Source of the DNA: Bacillota bacterium
GTDB taxonomy: Bacteria; Bacillota; Clostridia; CAKSNL01; HGM11501
DNA: 32,064 nucleotides
NCBI GenBank assembly: GCA_030705805.1
Contig: JAUZPY010000013.1
Span: 1 to 32,064 of the forward strand
Reading direction: 5' to 3'
The notes under the pieces are model-generated. The model did no database searches, was not told where the DNA came from, and saw only the letters and a program-made list of their open reading frames with translations. The position numbers and the translations under genes were made by a program. This document shows positions 1 to 8,320 of this stretch, piece by piece. The first letter of the stretch is position 1. Each line of letters opens with the position of its first letter.

Positions 1-804
1 GAGCCTATTGAAGCAAGAATTTTATCCAAAGCTATTGAAAATGCCCAAAAACGTGTTGAAAGCGATCATTTTGCTGTCAGACGTAATGTCTTAAAGTTTG
101 ATGATGTTATTAATAAGCAAAGAGAAGTAATATACGGCGAAAGACGCAAGGTTTTGGATAATGAAAATTTAAAAGACAGTGTCTTTAATATGGCAGATAA
201 AACATTTGGCCGCATAATTGCAGCATATGCCGGCGACAAGTTCCCGGATTACTGGCAGTGGGATGAGCTTAATGCTAATATCTCTAAAATTATGACTTTA
301 GAAGCTCCTATAGCTTATGAGAAAAAAGAACTTGAACGTCTTAATTCTGATTTCTTAAAAGAAGACATTATGAAGATTTTTGCTCAAAACTATGAGAAGC
401 AGGAGGAAGTATTCGGTGACAATATGCGTGAAGCAGAGAGGGTAATTATGCTTCAGGTTGTTGACAGACATTGGATGCAGCACATTGATGACATGGATCA
501 GCTGCGTGAGGGAATAGGACTAAGGTCTTATGCACAGCATGACCCTATAGTTGAATATCAGACTGTAGGGTATGATATGTTTGAGGAGCTGATATCAACA
601 ATTCAGGATGAGACAGTAAAATATCTCCTTCACGTAAGACCTACAGCTAAAGCAACGGAAAGAAAGCAGATAGCAACAGTTACTAATGAAGGCGAAAGCA
701 AAGAAAAGCCTGTAGTTAGGGCAGAGAAGAAAGTAGGCAGAAACGATTTATGCCCTTGCGGGAGCGGCAAGAAATATAAACAGTGCTGCGGGCATAATGA
801 ATAA
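1..804 (+). CDS. secA: Protein translocase subunit SecA, C-terminal part (5' end outside window)
   Basis: Frame is open from base 1 (EPIEARILSKAIENAQKRVE...) into ORF 154-804. SecA helical-scaffold motif MLQVVDRHWMQHIDDMDQLREGIGLRSYAQHDP; C-terminal SEC-C zinc motif GRNDLCPCGSGKKYKQCCG; followed directly by prfB. Confidence 0.97.
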   Translation, partial: EPIEARILSKAIENAQKRVESDHFAVRRNVLKFDDVINKQREVIYGERRKVLDNENLKDSVFNMADKTFGRIIAAYAGDKFPDYWQWDELNANISKIMTLEAPIAYEKKELERLNSDFLKEDIMKIFAQNYEKQEEVFGDNMREAERVIMLQVVDRHWMQHIDDMDQLREGIGLRSYAQHDPIVEYQTVGYDMFEELISTIQDETVKYLLHVRPTAKATERKQIATVTNEGESKEKPVVRAEKKVGRNDLCPCGSGKKYKQCCGHNE

Positions 805-822
805 TATTAAGGGGATGTAGTT

Positions 823-1935
823 TTGCTCGAATTTGACGAGATGAGGCTTGAGCTTACGCACATGGCAGACCCAATAGAGCAGCTCAAGCAGTCAATGGAT
901 ATAGATAATATAATTATTAAAATAGGAGAACTGGAAAAGCAAACACTTGCCTCTGATTTTTATGAAGACATGGGAAACTCACAGAAAGTGCTTAGGCAGA
1001 TAAGCCAACTAAAGAGTAAAAAGGGTAAGTTTGATTCAGTATATTCACACTGGGAAGAGCTTACAACTCTCTGCGAGTTGGGAGACGAAATGGAGGACTT
1101 ATCTGTAATAGATGAACTTTCCCAGGGGATTGAAAAATTAAAAAATTCCATGGAAGGCTTGAGGCTTGATGCGCTCCTTTCAGGACCTTACGATAAAAAC
1201 AATGCCATATTGACAGTTCATGCCGGAGCAGGGGGTACTGAGGCTCATGACTGGACTGAAATGCTTTTAAGAATGTATATGCGCTGGGCTGAAAGAAGAG
1301 GCTTTGGGGTAAAGCTATTAGATGAACTGGAAGGTGAAGAAGCCGGCGTAAAAAGTGCCACAATATTGATTGAGGGTGATAATGCTTACGGTTATGCTAA
1401 GGCTGAAAGCGGCGTTCACCGCCTTGTCAGAATTTCGCCTTTTGATGCTGCCAGCAGACGTCACACATCCTTTGCGGCCTGCGAGGTTATTCCTGAAATT
1501 GATGACGAAATTAGCGTTGAGATTAACCCGGAAGATTTAAGGGTAGATACCTATCGTTCAAGTGGAGCCGGAGGGCAGCACGTAAATAAGACAGAGTCAG
1601 CCATAAGAATAACACACATTCCATCGGGAGTTGTTGTTTCCTGCCAAAATGAGCGTTCTCAGATACAAAACAGAGAAACGGCAATGAAGATGCTGAGGTC
1701 CAAGTTGGTTGAAATAGCACAAAGAGAACACTATGAGAAAATTTCTGATATAAAAGGCGTGCAGAAAGAAATTGCGTGGGGAAGTCAAATCAGGTCTTAT
1801 GTTTTCCAACCATATACCATGGTGAAGGATCACAGAACGGGATATGAGGTTGGAAACATTGGAGCAGTAATGGATGGTGATATCGACGGCTTTATAAATG
1901 AATATTTAAAAGCCGCAAGTTTAGGCAAGCTATAA
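823..1935 (+). CDS. prfB: Peptide chain release factor 2 (TTG start)
   Basis: GGQHVNKTESAIRITHIPSGVVVSCQNERSQ motif and RF2 tripeptide-region context; AAGGGGAT upstream; secA-prfB order. Confidence 0.96.
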   Translation: MLEFDEMRLELTHMADPIEQLKQSMDIDNIIIKIGELEKQTLASDFYEDMGNSQKVLRQISQLKSKKGKFDSVYSHWEELTTLCELGDEMEDLSVIDELSQGIEKLKNSMEGLRLDALLSGPYDKNNAILTVHAGAGGTEAHDWTEMLLRMYMRWAERRGFGVKLLDELEGEEAGVKSATILIEGDNAYGYAKAESGVHRLVRISPFDAASRRHTSFAACEVIPEIDDEISVEINPEDLRVDTYRSSGAGGQHVNKTESAIRITHIPSGVVVSCQNERSQIQNRETAMKMLRSKLVEIAQREHYEKISDIKGVQKEIAWGSQIRSYVFQPYTMVKDHRTGYEVGNIGAVMDGDIDGFINEYLKAASLGKL

Positions 1936-1960
1936 TAGAATAAAGAGGGGAGGGCTTCGT

Positions 1961-2452
1961 ATGGAACAATGGGATATTTTTAATGCCGAAGGGGAACCTA
2001 CAGGGGAAGTAGTAACCAGAGGCAAAGGCGTTTTACATGAAGGACAATACCATTTGGTCGTACACATATGGGTAATTGATGATAAAAATAGAATACTCAT
2101 ACAGCAGCGAAGCCTTGACCTTGAAATTCTTCCGGGTAAATGGGCTATCACAGGAGGATCGGCTGTTAAAGGTGAAGATCAGATTGCAGCCGCCAAAAGA
2201 GAGCTTTTGGAAGAGGTTGGTATAACAGCTGATGATGATGAATTAGAGCTTCTTAAAAAATACCGCGGGAAAAACGATTTTGTATATGTATATGTACTAC
2301 GGAAAAATGCTGAAATTCATAAAATAAAAATGCAGCCGGAGGAAGTTCAGGCGGTTAAATGGGTCACCGTTAAAGAGCTTAAACACATGGTCTCAAAAAA
2401 GCTGTTTCACAATTATAGTTATCTAAATGAAATATATGACTACATAAAGTAG
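1961..2452 (+). CDS. Nudix hydrolase family protein
   Basis: Nudix box-like GGSAVKGEDQIAAAKRELLEEVGI (GX5EX7REUXEEXGU); GAGGGGAGGG RBS. Confidence 0.9.
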   Translation: MEQWDIFNAEGEPTGEVVTRGKGVLHEGQYHLVVHIWVIDDKNRILIQQRSLDLEILPGKWAITGGSAVKGEDQIAAAKRELLEEVGITADDDELELLKKYRGKNDFVYVYVLRKNAEIHKIKMQPEEVQAVKWVTVKELKHMVSKKLFHNYSYLNEIYDYIK

Positions 2453-2458
2453 AATAAA

Positions 2459-2497
2459 CACCCTCTAAATGGAAAGAATTTAAGGGGGTGCTTTTTT
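2459..2497 (+). terminator. Hairpin and T-tract after Nudix gene; 3' arm contains the RBS of the next gene
   Basis: CACCCTCTAAAT (2459-2470) pairs with ATTTAAGGGGGTG (2478-2490), one bulge and one G-U, followed by CTTTTTT then ATG at 2498. Confidence 0.7.
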
Positions 2498-3364
2498 ATG
2501 CTAATAAAGGTAAAAACTATATTTTCAATTATTCTTGGGACTTTTATAATGGCCTTGGGTATTGTTTGGTTTGCAGAGCCGGCAGATCTTGTTACCGGCG
2601 GAGTTTCAGGTTTGGCCATAATAGTAAAGGATTTAACAGGAGGGCTTGTTCCTATAGCCCTTACAACAGCAGCACTTAACATACCGCTTTTTGCCATCAG
2701 TATATTACAGCGGGGCTTAAAATTTACCGGTCAATCTTTGCTTGCTTCGGCGTTGTTCAGTTTATTTCTTTATGTGGCGGAATTTATACCGATAATGCTA
2801 CCTACTGAGGACGACTTGTTCTTAGCTTCTGTTCTTTGCGGTATTTTTATGGGTGCAGGTTTGGGAATTGTTCTTCATGCAGGAACCACCACCGGAGGCA
2901 CTGATATGCTTGCGACAATAATTCGTTACAGCAGGCCGAGATTTCCCGTCTTTTACCTTATGACAGTAATAGACTCTGTCATTATATTAGGAGGGCTGTT
3001 TGTTTTTGGTGTAATCAAGGCGTTATATGCAGTAATGGCAGTTGCAGTGTCAGCCGCCGTAATGAAAGCCTTTTCGGAAGGACTTCATTTTGCCGGAGCA
3101 GCCCTTATTTTTTCAGATAAGACTGATGAAATATCAAAAAAACTTATGGAGGTTTTAGAAAGGGGCAATACTGTTATTTATGCAAAGGGAATGTACACAG
3201 GAAAGGATAAGGAGGTTCTTTTAGCTGTAGTTTCTAAAAAAGAAGTCCCGGTATTAAGACAAATTGTTATGGAAATTGATGATAAAGCATTTATGGTAAT
3301 CGGAGAAGTGAAAGAGGTTTTGGGTGAAGGATTTATAACTGATTATAACTCCGTTACAATATAG
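2498..3364 (+). CDS. YitT family (DUF161/DUF2179-type) membrane protein
   Basis: N-terminal TM segments, GGVSGLAIIV and GTTTGGTDMLATII motifs, C-terminal soluble domain ending VIGEVKEVLGEGF. Confidence 0.9.
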   Translation: MLIKVKTIFSIILGTFIMALGIVWFAEPADLVTGGVSGLAIIVKDLTGGLVPIALTTAALNIPLFAISILQRGLKFTGQSLLASALFSLFLYVAEFIPIMLPTEDDLFLASVLCGIFMGAGLGIVLHAGTTTGGTDMLATIIRYSRPRFPVFYLMTVIDSVIILGGLFVFGVIKALYAVMAVAVSAAVMKAFSEGLHFAGAALIFSDKTDEISKKLMEVLERGNTVIYAKGMYTGKDKEVLLAVVSKKEVPVLRQIVMEIDDKAFMVIGEVKEVLGEGFITDYNSVTI

Positions 3365-3369
3365 AAACG

Positions 3370-3411
3370 GGCCCTAAATCTTCTCTGCTATAGCAGAGAA
3401 GATTTAGGGCC
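3370..3411. terminator. 42-bp perfect palindrome, probable strong terminator or hairpin after the YitT gene
   Basis: GGCCCTAAATCTTCTCTGCTA / TAGCAGAGAAGATTTAGGGCC, two 21-nt arms with no spacer, starting 6 nt after the stop codon; no clean T-tract. Confidence 0.7.
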
Positions 3412-3450
3412 TTCTGTTTATTTAGAACAGGGTTGCTTCTTTTAGAGGGG

Positions 3451-3478
3451 GAGAGTTCGAATCTCTCGCGCCTACCCA
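3451..3478 (+). pseudogene. tRNA 3'-half remnant (T arm, acceptor strand, CCA)
   Basis: GAGAG-TTCGAAT-CTCTC (5-bp stem, canonical TTCRANY loop) + GCGCCTA (7) + C + CCA gives correct tRNA 3' geometry; no matching 5' acceptor strand (TAGGCGC) or anticodon arm upstream. Confidence 0.5.
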
Positions 3479-3523
3479 TAAGAGAGTCGGATATCATATA
3501 AATAATTATCTAAGTATTACAAA

Positions 3524-3570
3524 AAGGCAATTTTCACCAAATAGCTTTATTATTTGGTGAAAATTGCCTT
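3524..3570. terminator. 20-bp perfect inverted repeat (hairpin, possible bidirectional terminator)
   Basis: AAGGCAATTTTCACCAAATA (3524-3543), loop GCTTTAT, TATTTGGTGAAAATTGCCTT (3551-3570). Confidence 0.6.
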
Positions 3571-3670
3571 ATACCTAAAAATTTTTACGTTAGTCAGCAT
3601 AAATAGAGCCGTATTTTGAGGCTTTTTTTACATTTATTATTGTTGCAAAATAAGTGCACTTATTATATAA

Positions 3671-4018
3671 TTATTCTGTAAAGCTTTTTACGATACGCTC
3701 AAGCACTACAAGGTCGGTAGACGGTACCCTTGAAGTTACTAGGTCACAGATGGACATTCTGAGAGCCGACTCTTGCTTTTTAGTAATCCGCTGATGGATT
3801 GAAGGAGAAGAAGTTAGGCTGTTGGGGCTATCGGTAAAATATTCTATCGGAACATCTAAATAAGAACATAGCTTACTTAGATTGGCTTCTCTGGGTTTGG
3901 AGCGTCCTTTTAACCAGGAATCAACATTGCCTTGAGATATGCCTGTTGCTTTTTGTATTTTATAGGTAGTGAGATTTTTCTCCTTCATAACTTTTTTAAG
4001 CTTCTGTGAAAAAAGCAT
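3671..4018 (-). CDS. XRE/Cro-family HTH transcriptional regulator
   Basis: LKKVMKEKNLTTYKIQKATGISQGNVDSWLKGRSKPREANLSKLCSYLDV matches the HTH_3/XRE pattern; AAGAGGTG RBS. Confidence 0.92.
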   Translation of the reverse strand: MLFSQKLKKVMKEKNLTTYKIQKATGISQGNVDSWLKGRSKPREANLSKLCSYLDVPIEYFTDSPNSLTSSPSIHQRITKKQESALRMSICDLVTSRVPSTDLVVLERIVKSFTE

Positions 4019-4051
4019 CTAAAGCACCTCTTGATTAAATGAAAATAAAAC

Positions 4052-4122
4052 CCCTGATGTAAAGGGGTATCCCTGATGTAACAGGAGTATACCTATTATA
4101 ACATGAACCTGAAACAAGTCAA
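4052..4122 (-). promoter_or_regulatory. Promoter and tandem operator-like repeats for the XRE gene
   Basis: Minus strand TTGACT (4117-4122), 16-bp spacer, TATAAT (4095-4100); immediately downstream, tandem repeats CCCTGATGTAAAGGGGTAT (4052-4070) and CCCTGATGTAACAGGAGTAT (4071-4090). Confidence 0.7.
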
Positions 4123-4194
4123 GAGTTTTTAGATAAATTAGATGATTTTCGTGAAACTTTAACAAATATTTATAGAGATTTTAGGAGGAAATGC

Positions 4195-4707
4195 ATGAAT
4201 AAAAAGCTCGTTCCGGACATTAGAGTTGACTCAATAGATGATTTGAGCGGAAGCTTTTTTGTGGAAAGAGGCATTAAAGCGGTTTTTTTAGATATAGATA
4301 ATACTCTGGTAGCGCCCCATATAAAAGTGCCGGACGAAAGAGTTCAAAGGTTTATAAAATCTCTTACTGATTATGGAATAATTGTATGTTATATATCTAA
4401 TAATAATAAAAAAAGAGTCTCTGCTTTTAATACACACAATTTTTACTACATTCATCGCGCCGGAAAGCCATTTACATTTGCTTATAGGGCAGCCCTCAAA
4501 AAGTTTGGGGTATCTAAAAATGAAGCGGCAGCGGTGGGAGATCAGTTTTTCAGTGATATTTATGGCGCTAACAGAGCCGGCCTTTTAACTGTTATGGTGA
4601 AGCCTATAGAAATAGGTCACGAAGGCCCTTTTGTATGGCTTAAGAGGAAGTTTGAAAAACACGTTTTAAAAGAACTGGAAAAGGTGGAAAACACCAATAT
4701 TAAATAA
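4195..4707 (+). CDS. YqeG family HAD IIIA-type phosphatase
   Basis: HAD motif AVFLDIDNTLVAP; ISNN motif II; AAVGDQFFSDIYGANRAG motif IV; AGGAGG RBS. Confidence 0.92.
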   Translation: MNKKLVPDIRVDSIDDLSGSFFVERGIKAVFLDIDNTLVAPHIKVPDERVQRFIKSLTDYGIIVCYISNNNKKRVSAFNTHNFYYIHRAGKPFTFAYRAALKKFGVSKNEAAAVGDQFFSDIYGANRAGLLTVMVKPIEIGHEGPFVWLKRKFEKHVLKELEKVENTNIK

Positions 4708-4895
4708 GGGTGTCAAAAGGTTAAAAAAACGACATATTTTCACCTCGTTACATAATGGAGAAAGAGAATGAAAAATCATTAAGATTGTTCCTTTTAAAGT
4801 AAATTTATTCCTTATTTTACGCATCTTTTAAAGGTTATGGATAAAATATATAAGTTTTTAGCCTAAAAGCTTTGTATGTATATGAAAAACACCTA

Positions 4896-4924
4896 TTGAA
4901 TGAGAAACTTGCATGCAGTATAAT
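4896..4924 (+). promoter_or_regulatory. Sigma-A-like promoter upstream of HPr
   Basis: TTGAAT (4896-4901), 17-bp spacer, TATAAT (4919-4924). Confidence 0.6.
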
Positions 4925-4973
4925 GATTATAATGTTGTAACGTGTAACGATTGCGGGGAAGAGGGGTACAAAA

Positions 4974-5234
4974 ATGTATTCTAAGGAAGTAGTTGTAAAA
5001 AATCAAGTAGGTCTTCATGCTAGGCCGGCTACGTATTTTATACAGAAGGCAAATGAGTTTAAGGCTGAGATAAAAGTAACTAAAGATGAGCGTGAAGTTA
5101 ATGGGAAAAGTTTGCTTGGCGTCCTATCGCTTGGCATAACAAGAGGAACTTCTATAGTTATATCAGCTAATGGGGCAGAAGAAGAAGCAGCAGTTGATGC
5201 ACTTGTAAAATTAATAGAATCAAATTTTGAATAA
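4974..5234 (+). CDS. ptsH: HPr family phosphocarrier protein
   Basis: VGLHARPAT phospho-His site; GKSLLGVLSLGI around the regulatory Ser46-equivalent; 86 aa. Confidence 0.92.
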   Translation: MYSKEVVVKNQVGLHARPATYFIQKANEFKAEIKVTKDEREVNGKSLLGVLSLGITRGTSIVISANGAEEEAAVDALVKLIESNFE

Positions 5235-5252
5235 AATTAATGTTAATAGCAA

Positions 5253-5279
5253 TTAAGGACGGCCAAGTGCCGTCCTTAA
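5253..5279 (+). terminator. Rho-independent terminator after HPr
   Basis: TTAAGGACGGC caagt GCCGTCCTTAA perfect stem. Confidence 0.75.
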
Positions 5280-5301
5280 ATTTTCACCGGAGGTGAAAAA
5301 A

Positions 5302-7161
5302 GTGGATATCATAAGTGATAAGCTTAAAACATTGCCGGATTCACCCGGAGTATATTTGATGAAAAATGCATCCGGTAAAATAATTTATGTTGGAAAAGCT
5401 AAGGTGCTTAAAAACAGGGTCAGGCAATATTTCCATAGCTCGAAGGACCACTCACCAAAGGTAAAAGCAATGGTGTCAAACATTGCTGACTTTGAATATA
5501 TAATAACCGGTTCTGAGCGTGAGGCTTTTGTTTTGGAATGCAATCTGATAAAAGAATATAGGCCAAGATATAACATATTATTAAAAGATGATAAAACCTA
5601 TCCTTTTATTAAAGTAACCAATGAGGCTTATCCAAGAATTATCTTGACAAGAACAGCCCTAAAAGATGGGGCACACTATTTTGGACCCTATACAAGCGCA
5701 TTTTACTGCCGTGAAATGATTGATTTGGTAACAAAAATATTTAAAATTCCCACTTGTCATAAGCGATTCCCAAAAGATTTAAAAAAAGATCGCCCTTGCT
5801 TATATTATGCCATGGGACAATGTATAGGTCTTTGTCAGGGGACCGTAAGCATTGAAGAATACAGAAAAGCCATTGATGAAGCTTGTGACTTTTTAAAAGG
5901 AAAACATAAAGAACTTATTAAAAGACTTACGGAGGAAATGAAATCTGCTGCACAAAATTTGGAGTTTGAACGGGCTGCGGGTATCCGAAACAAAATTGCC
6001 TCTATTAATTACTTCACGGAAAAGCAAAATATTACTATATTAAAGGGTGCAGATGCAGATATCTTTGCGGTTGCAGCAAAAGACAATGATATAGCTATAG
6101 AAGCCCTATATATAAGAGATGGGAAAATGACAGGTCATGAAGGATTTTCTTTTGAAGGGGCTTTGGGTATAGATGATGAGTCATTAATGAGCGACTTCCT
6201 AAGCCAGTATTATTCATCAGGATTGTATATACCTAAACTGGTGGTAATATCCTGTGATACCCCGGATAAGGGGATGCTTATAGATTATTTATCAGAAAAA
6301 CGGGGAACTAACGTTGAAGTTCGCCATAGCATAAAAGGTAAATACAAAGAACTTTTGGATATGGCTTTAAAAAATGCAAATAAAACCCTTTCGGATACAA
6401 TAGAGCAAAAATTAAAATATCAGCTTAAACGCTCCGCCGTTTCTGAGCTGGGGGAAGCCCTTGGACTTGAGAATCCGCCTTTAAGGATTGAAGCTTATGA
6501 TATAAGCCATACATCAGGAGATTTGGGAGTAGGCGCAATGGTGGTATTTGAAGACGGCAAGCCAGGCAAAAAGGACTACCGCTATTTTAAAATTAAGACA
6601 GTGGAAGGTAATAACGACTACGAAAGCTTGAAAGAGGTGCTAATAAGGCGCTTCAAACACTGCTTAAATGAGTATCAGAAAATAAAAGAAGGACAGATGG
6701 ATGAAGAGGAAGCAAAGTTTGCCATACTGCCTGATTTGATACTGATGGACGGCGGAAAAGGTCAGGTTGGAATTGCCAAAGAAGTTCTTAAAGAAATGGG
6801 CCTTTCAATACCTGTTTTTGGCATGGTTAAGGATGAAAAGCATAGGACCAGAGGTCTGGTTACGGAAGCCTCGCTGGTATCCTTGAGCCCGGTAACAAGT
6901 GCTTTCAGATTGGTCGCCTTTATTCAGGATGAGGTGCATCGCTTTGCTATTTCTTATCATAGAAAATTAAGAGAAAAGAAACTTTTGAAAAGTCCTCTTC
7001 TGGAAATTAAGGGCGTAGGTGAAAAAAGGTATCAGAAGCTAATCAAAGAGTATAAAAATATAAATGCGATAAAGAATGCTTCTGTAGAGGAGCTTGCAAA
7101 AACAGTAGGGTCAGATACTGCAAAAGCAATATATGAATACTTTAAAAAAGAAAATGGTTGA
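5302..7161 (+). CDS. uvrC: Excinuclease ABC subunit C (ORF track starts at 5293; GTG at 5302 fits the RBS better)
   Basis: LPDSPGVYLMKNASGKIIYVGKAKVLKNRVRQYF GIY-YIG domain; UVR motif; IEAYDISHTSG...VVFEDGKP; C-terminal HhH. GGAGG lies 8 nt before GTG 5302. Confidence 0.96.
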   Translation: MDIISDKLKTLPDSPGVYLMKNASGKIIYVGKAKVLKNRVRQYFHSSKDHSPKVKAMVSNIADFEYIITGSEREAFVLECNLIKEYRPRYNILLKDDKTYPFIKVTNEAYPRIILTRTALKDGAHYFGPYTSAFYCREMIDLVTKIFKIPTCHKRFPKDLKKDRPCLYYAMGQCIGLCQGTVSIEEYRKAIDEACDFLKGKHKELIKRLTEEMKSAAQNLEFERAAGIRNKIASINYFTEKQNITILKGADADIFAVAAKDNDIAIEALYIRDGKMTGHEGFSFEGALGIDDESLMSDFLSQYYSSGLYIPKLVVISCDTPDKGMLIDYLSEKRGTNVEVRHSIKGKYKELLDMALKNANKTLSDTIEQKLKYQLKRSAVSELGEALGLENPPLRIEAYDISHTSGDLGVGAMVVFEDGKPGKKDYRYFKIKTVEGNNDYESLKEVLIRRFKHCLNEYQKIKEGQMDEEEAKFAILPDLILMDGGKGQVGIAKEVLKEMGLSIPVFGMVKDEKHRTRGLVTEASLVSLSPVTSAFRLVAFIQDEVHRFAISYHRKLREKKLLKSPLLEIKGVGEKRYQKLIKEYKNINAIKNASVEELAKTVGSDTAKAIYEYFKKENG

Positions 7162-7183
7162 GCTAAGCTCAACCATTTTTTTA
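7154..7183 (+). terminator. Terminator overlapping the uvrC stop codon
   Basis: ATGGTTGAGCT A AGCTCAACCAT followed by a T run. Confidence 0.8.
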
Positions 7184-7214
7184 TGTTCATTCACCTAATA
7201 TTTTAACATAACAA

Positions 7215-7246
7215 AAAGGTAGATGGGTTTCCGCGTATCTGCCTTT
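7215..7246 (-). terminator. Terminator for the serine hydrolase gene
   Basis: AAAGGTAGAT...ATCTGCCTTT inverted repeat; the minus strand continues into TTTTT. Confidence 0.6.
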
Positions 7247-7320
7247 GGTTTGCTATTGCAATATACCCCAGCTTGTTTTACTTTTTTTACGTAAATAAAA
7301 TGATTGGTTGACGGTTGACT

Positions 7321-8268
7321 TTATAATCTATCATATACAGTATCCCATAGATATTCAAAAATAAGCCTGTTATCGGAAGCACATTTTTGTTCTTGACTGT
7401 TTATTGCAATTACTATGTCTTTATTCCTATCAATAATGCAAAGCTGCCCTAAGGCTCCTTCAGCTCTTATTATCCCGGGCTTTTTGCATTGCCAAAGCTG
7501 GAATCCGTATCCGTAACTGCCTTCGCCGTACCAATCCGTATCAATATGCTTTTTAGTTGCCAGATTCAAAAAGTCCTCTGATAAAATGCCTTTTTTGCGT
7601 GAAGTAAAAAGAAGACCGACACTTGCCATTTGCCGAGTGGTAATCCTTAGGTCGCTGCCGCCAAAGATATAGCCTAAAGGACATTTACCCCAGCTGAATG
7701 AATGGATACCAAGCGGCTCAAAAAGCCGGGAAGTTAAATATTCAGAAAGGCTGTATCCGATTTTCTTTTCAAGCATTGCGCATATGAGATAGCTTAAGCT
7801 GTTATCATAACAAAATTTTTCGCCCGGTTCATAGACAATAGGCTGCCTTAAAGTGTAAGCTATCCAGTCATGCTCGCTATATTTATCTCTTTGACCGGGC
7901 ATTAGATAAGCTTCTCCATGACCGCTGGTCATGGTAAGAAGATCATATAGGGTTATTTTAAGCAGTCGCTCATTTGGGACTTTAGGCATATGTTCAAATA
8001 AAACATCAGACACTTTGGTATCGAGATCTATATAGCCTTCCTCTATCGCAAGGCCGGCGCTGCAGCAAGTAAAAGCTTTGGATACCGAGTACTGGTTTAC
8101 TGCTCTTTCCGGGCGCATATGAGCCTCACAAAAAAGCTGGCCCTCTTTATAAACTATTATAGAAAAAATATTTAGCTCTCTTTTTTTTGTTTCTGCTATA
8201 AAGTCGTCTAAAAACATTATAATCATTTCCTTTAAATGTATTATACAATAATTTATAGATTTAGACAA
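7321..8268 (-). CDS. Serine hydrolase (beta-lactamase/PBP4* class C-like); true start probably the internal Met of MFLDDF
   Basis: SVSK (SxxK) motif, YDNSLSYL (YxN) motif, TLYDLLTMTSGH; AAAGGAAATGATTATAATG places the RBS upstream of MFLDDF. Confidence 0.88.
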   Translation of the reverse strand: MSKSINYCIIHLKEMIIMFLDDFIAETKKRELNIFSIIVYKEGQLFCEAHMRPERAVNQYSVSKAFTCCSAGLAIEEGYIDLDTKVSDVLFEHMPKVPNERLLKITLYDLLTMTSGHGEAYLMPGQRDKYSEHDWIAYTLRQPIVYEPGEKFCYDNSLSYLICAMLEKKIGYSLSEYLTSRLFEPLGIHSFSWGKCPLGYIFGGSDLRITTRQMASVGLLFTSRKKGILSEDFLNLATKKHIDTDWYGEGSYGYGFQLWQCKKPGIIRAEGALGQLCIIDRNKDIVIAINSQEQKCASDNRLIFEYLWDTVYDRL

Positions 8269-8320
8269 CTATTAACTAGCCGATAGTTTGCTTTAGTACA
8301 TTCTACCATGGCTGCTAAAT

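Noticed and set aside
960-2151. Minus-strand ORFs opposite prfB and the Nudix gene
   Set aside because: Antisense to clearly identified genes, no domain and no RBS evidence.
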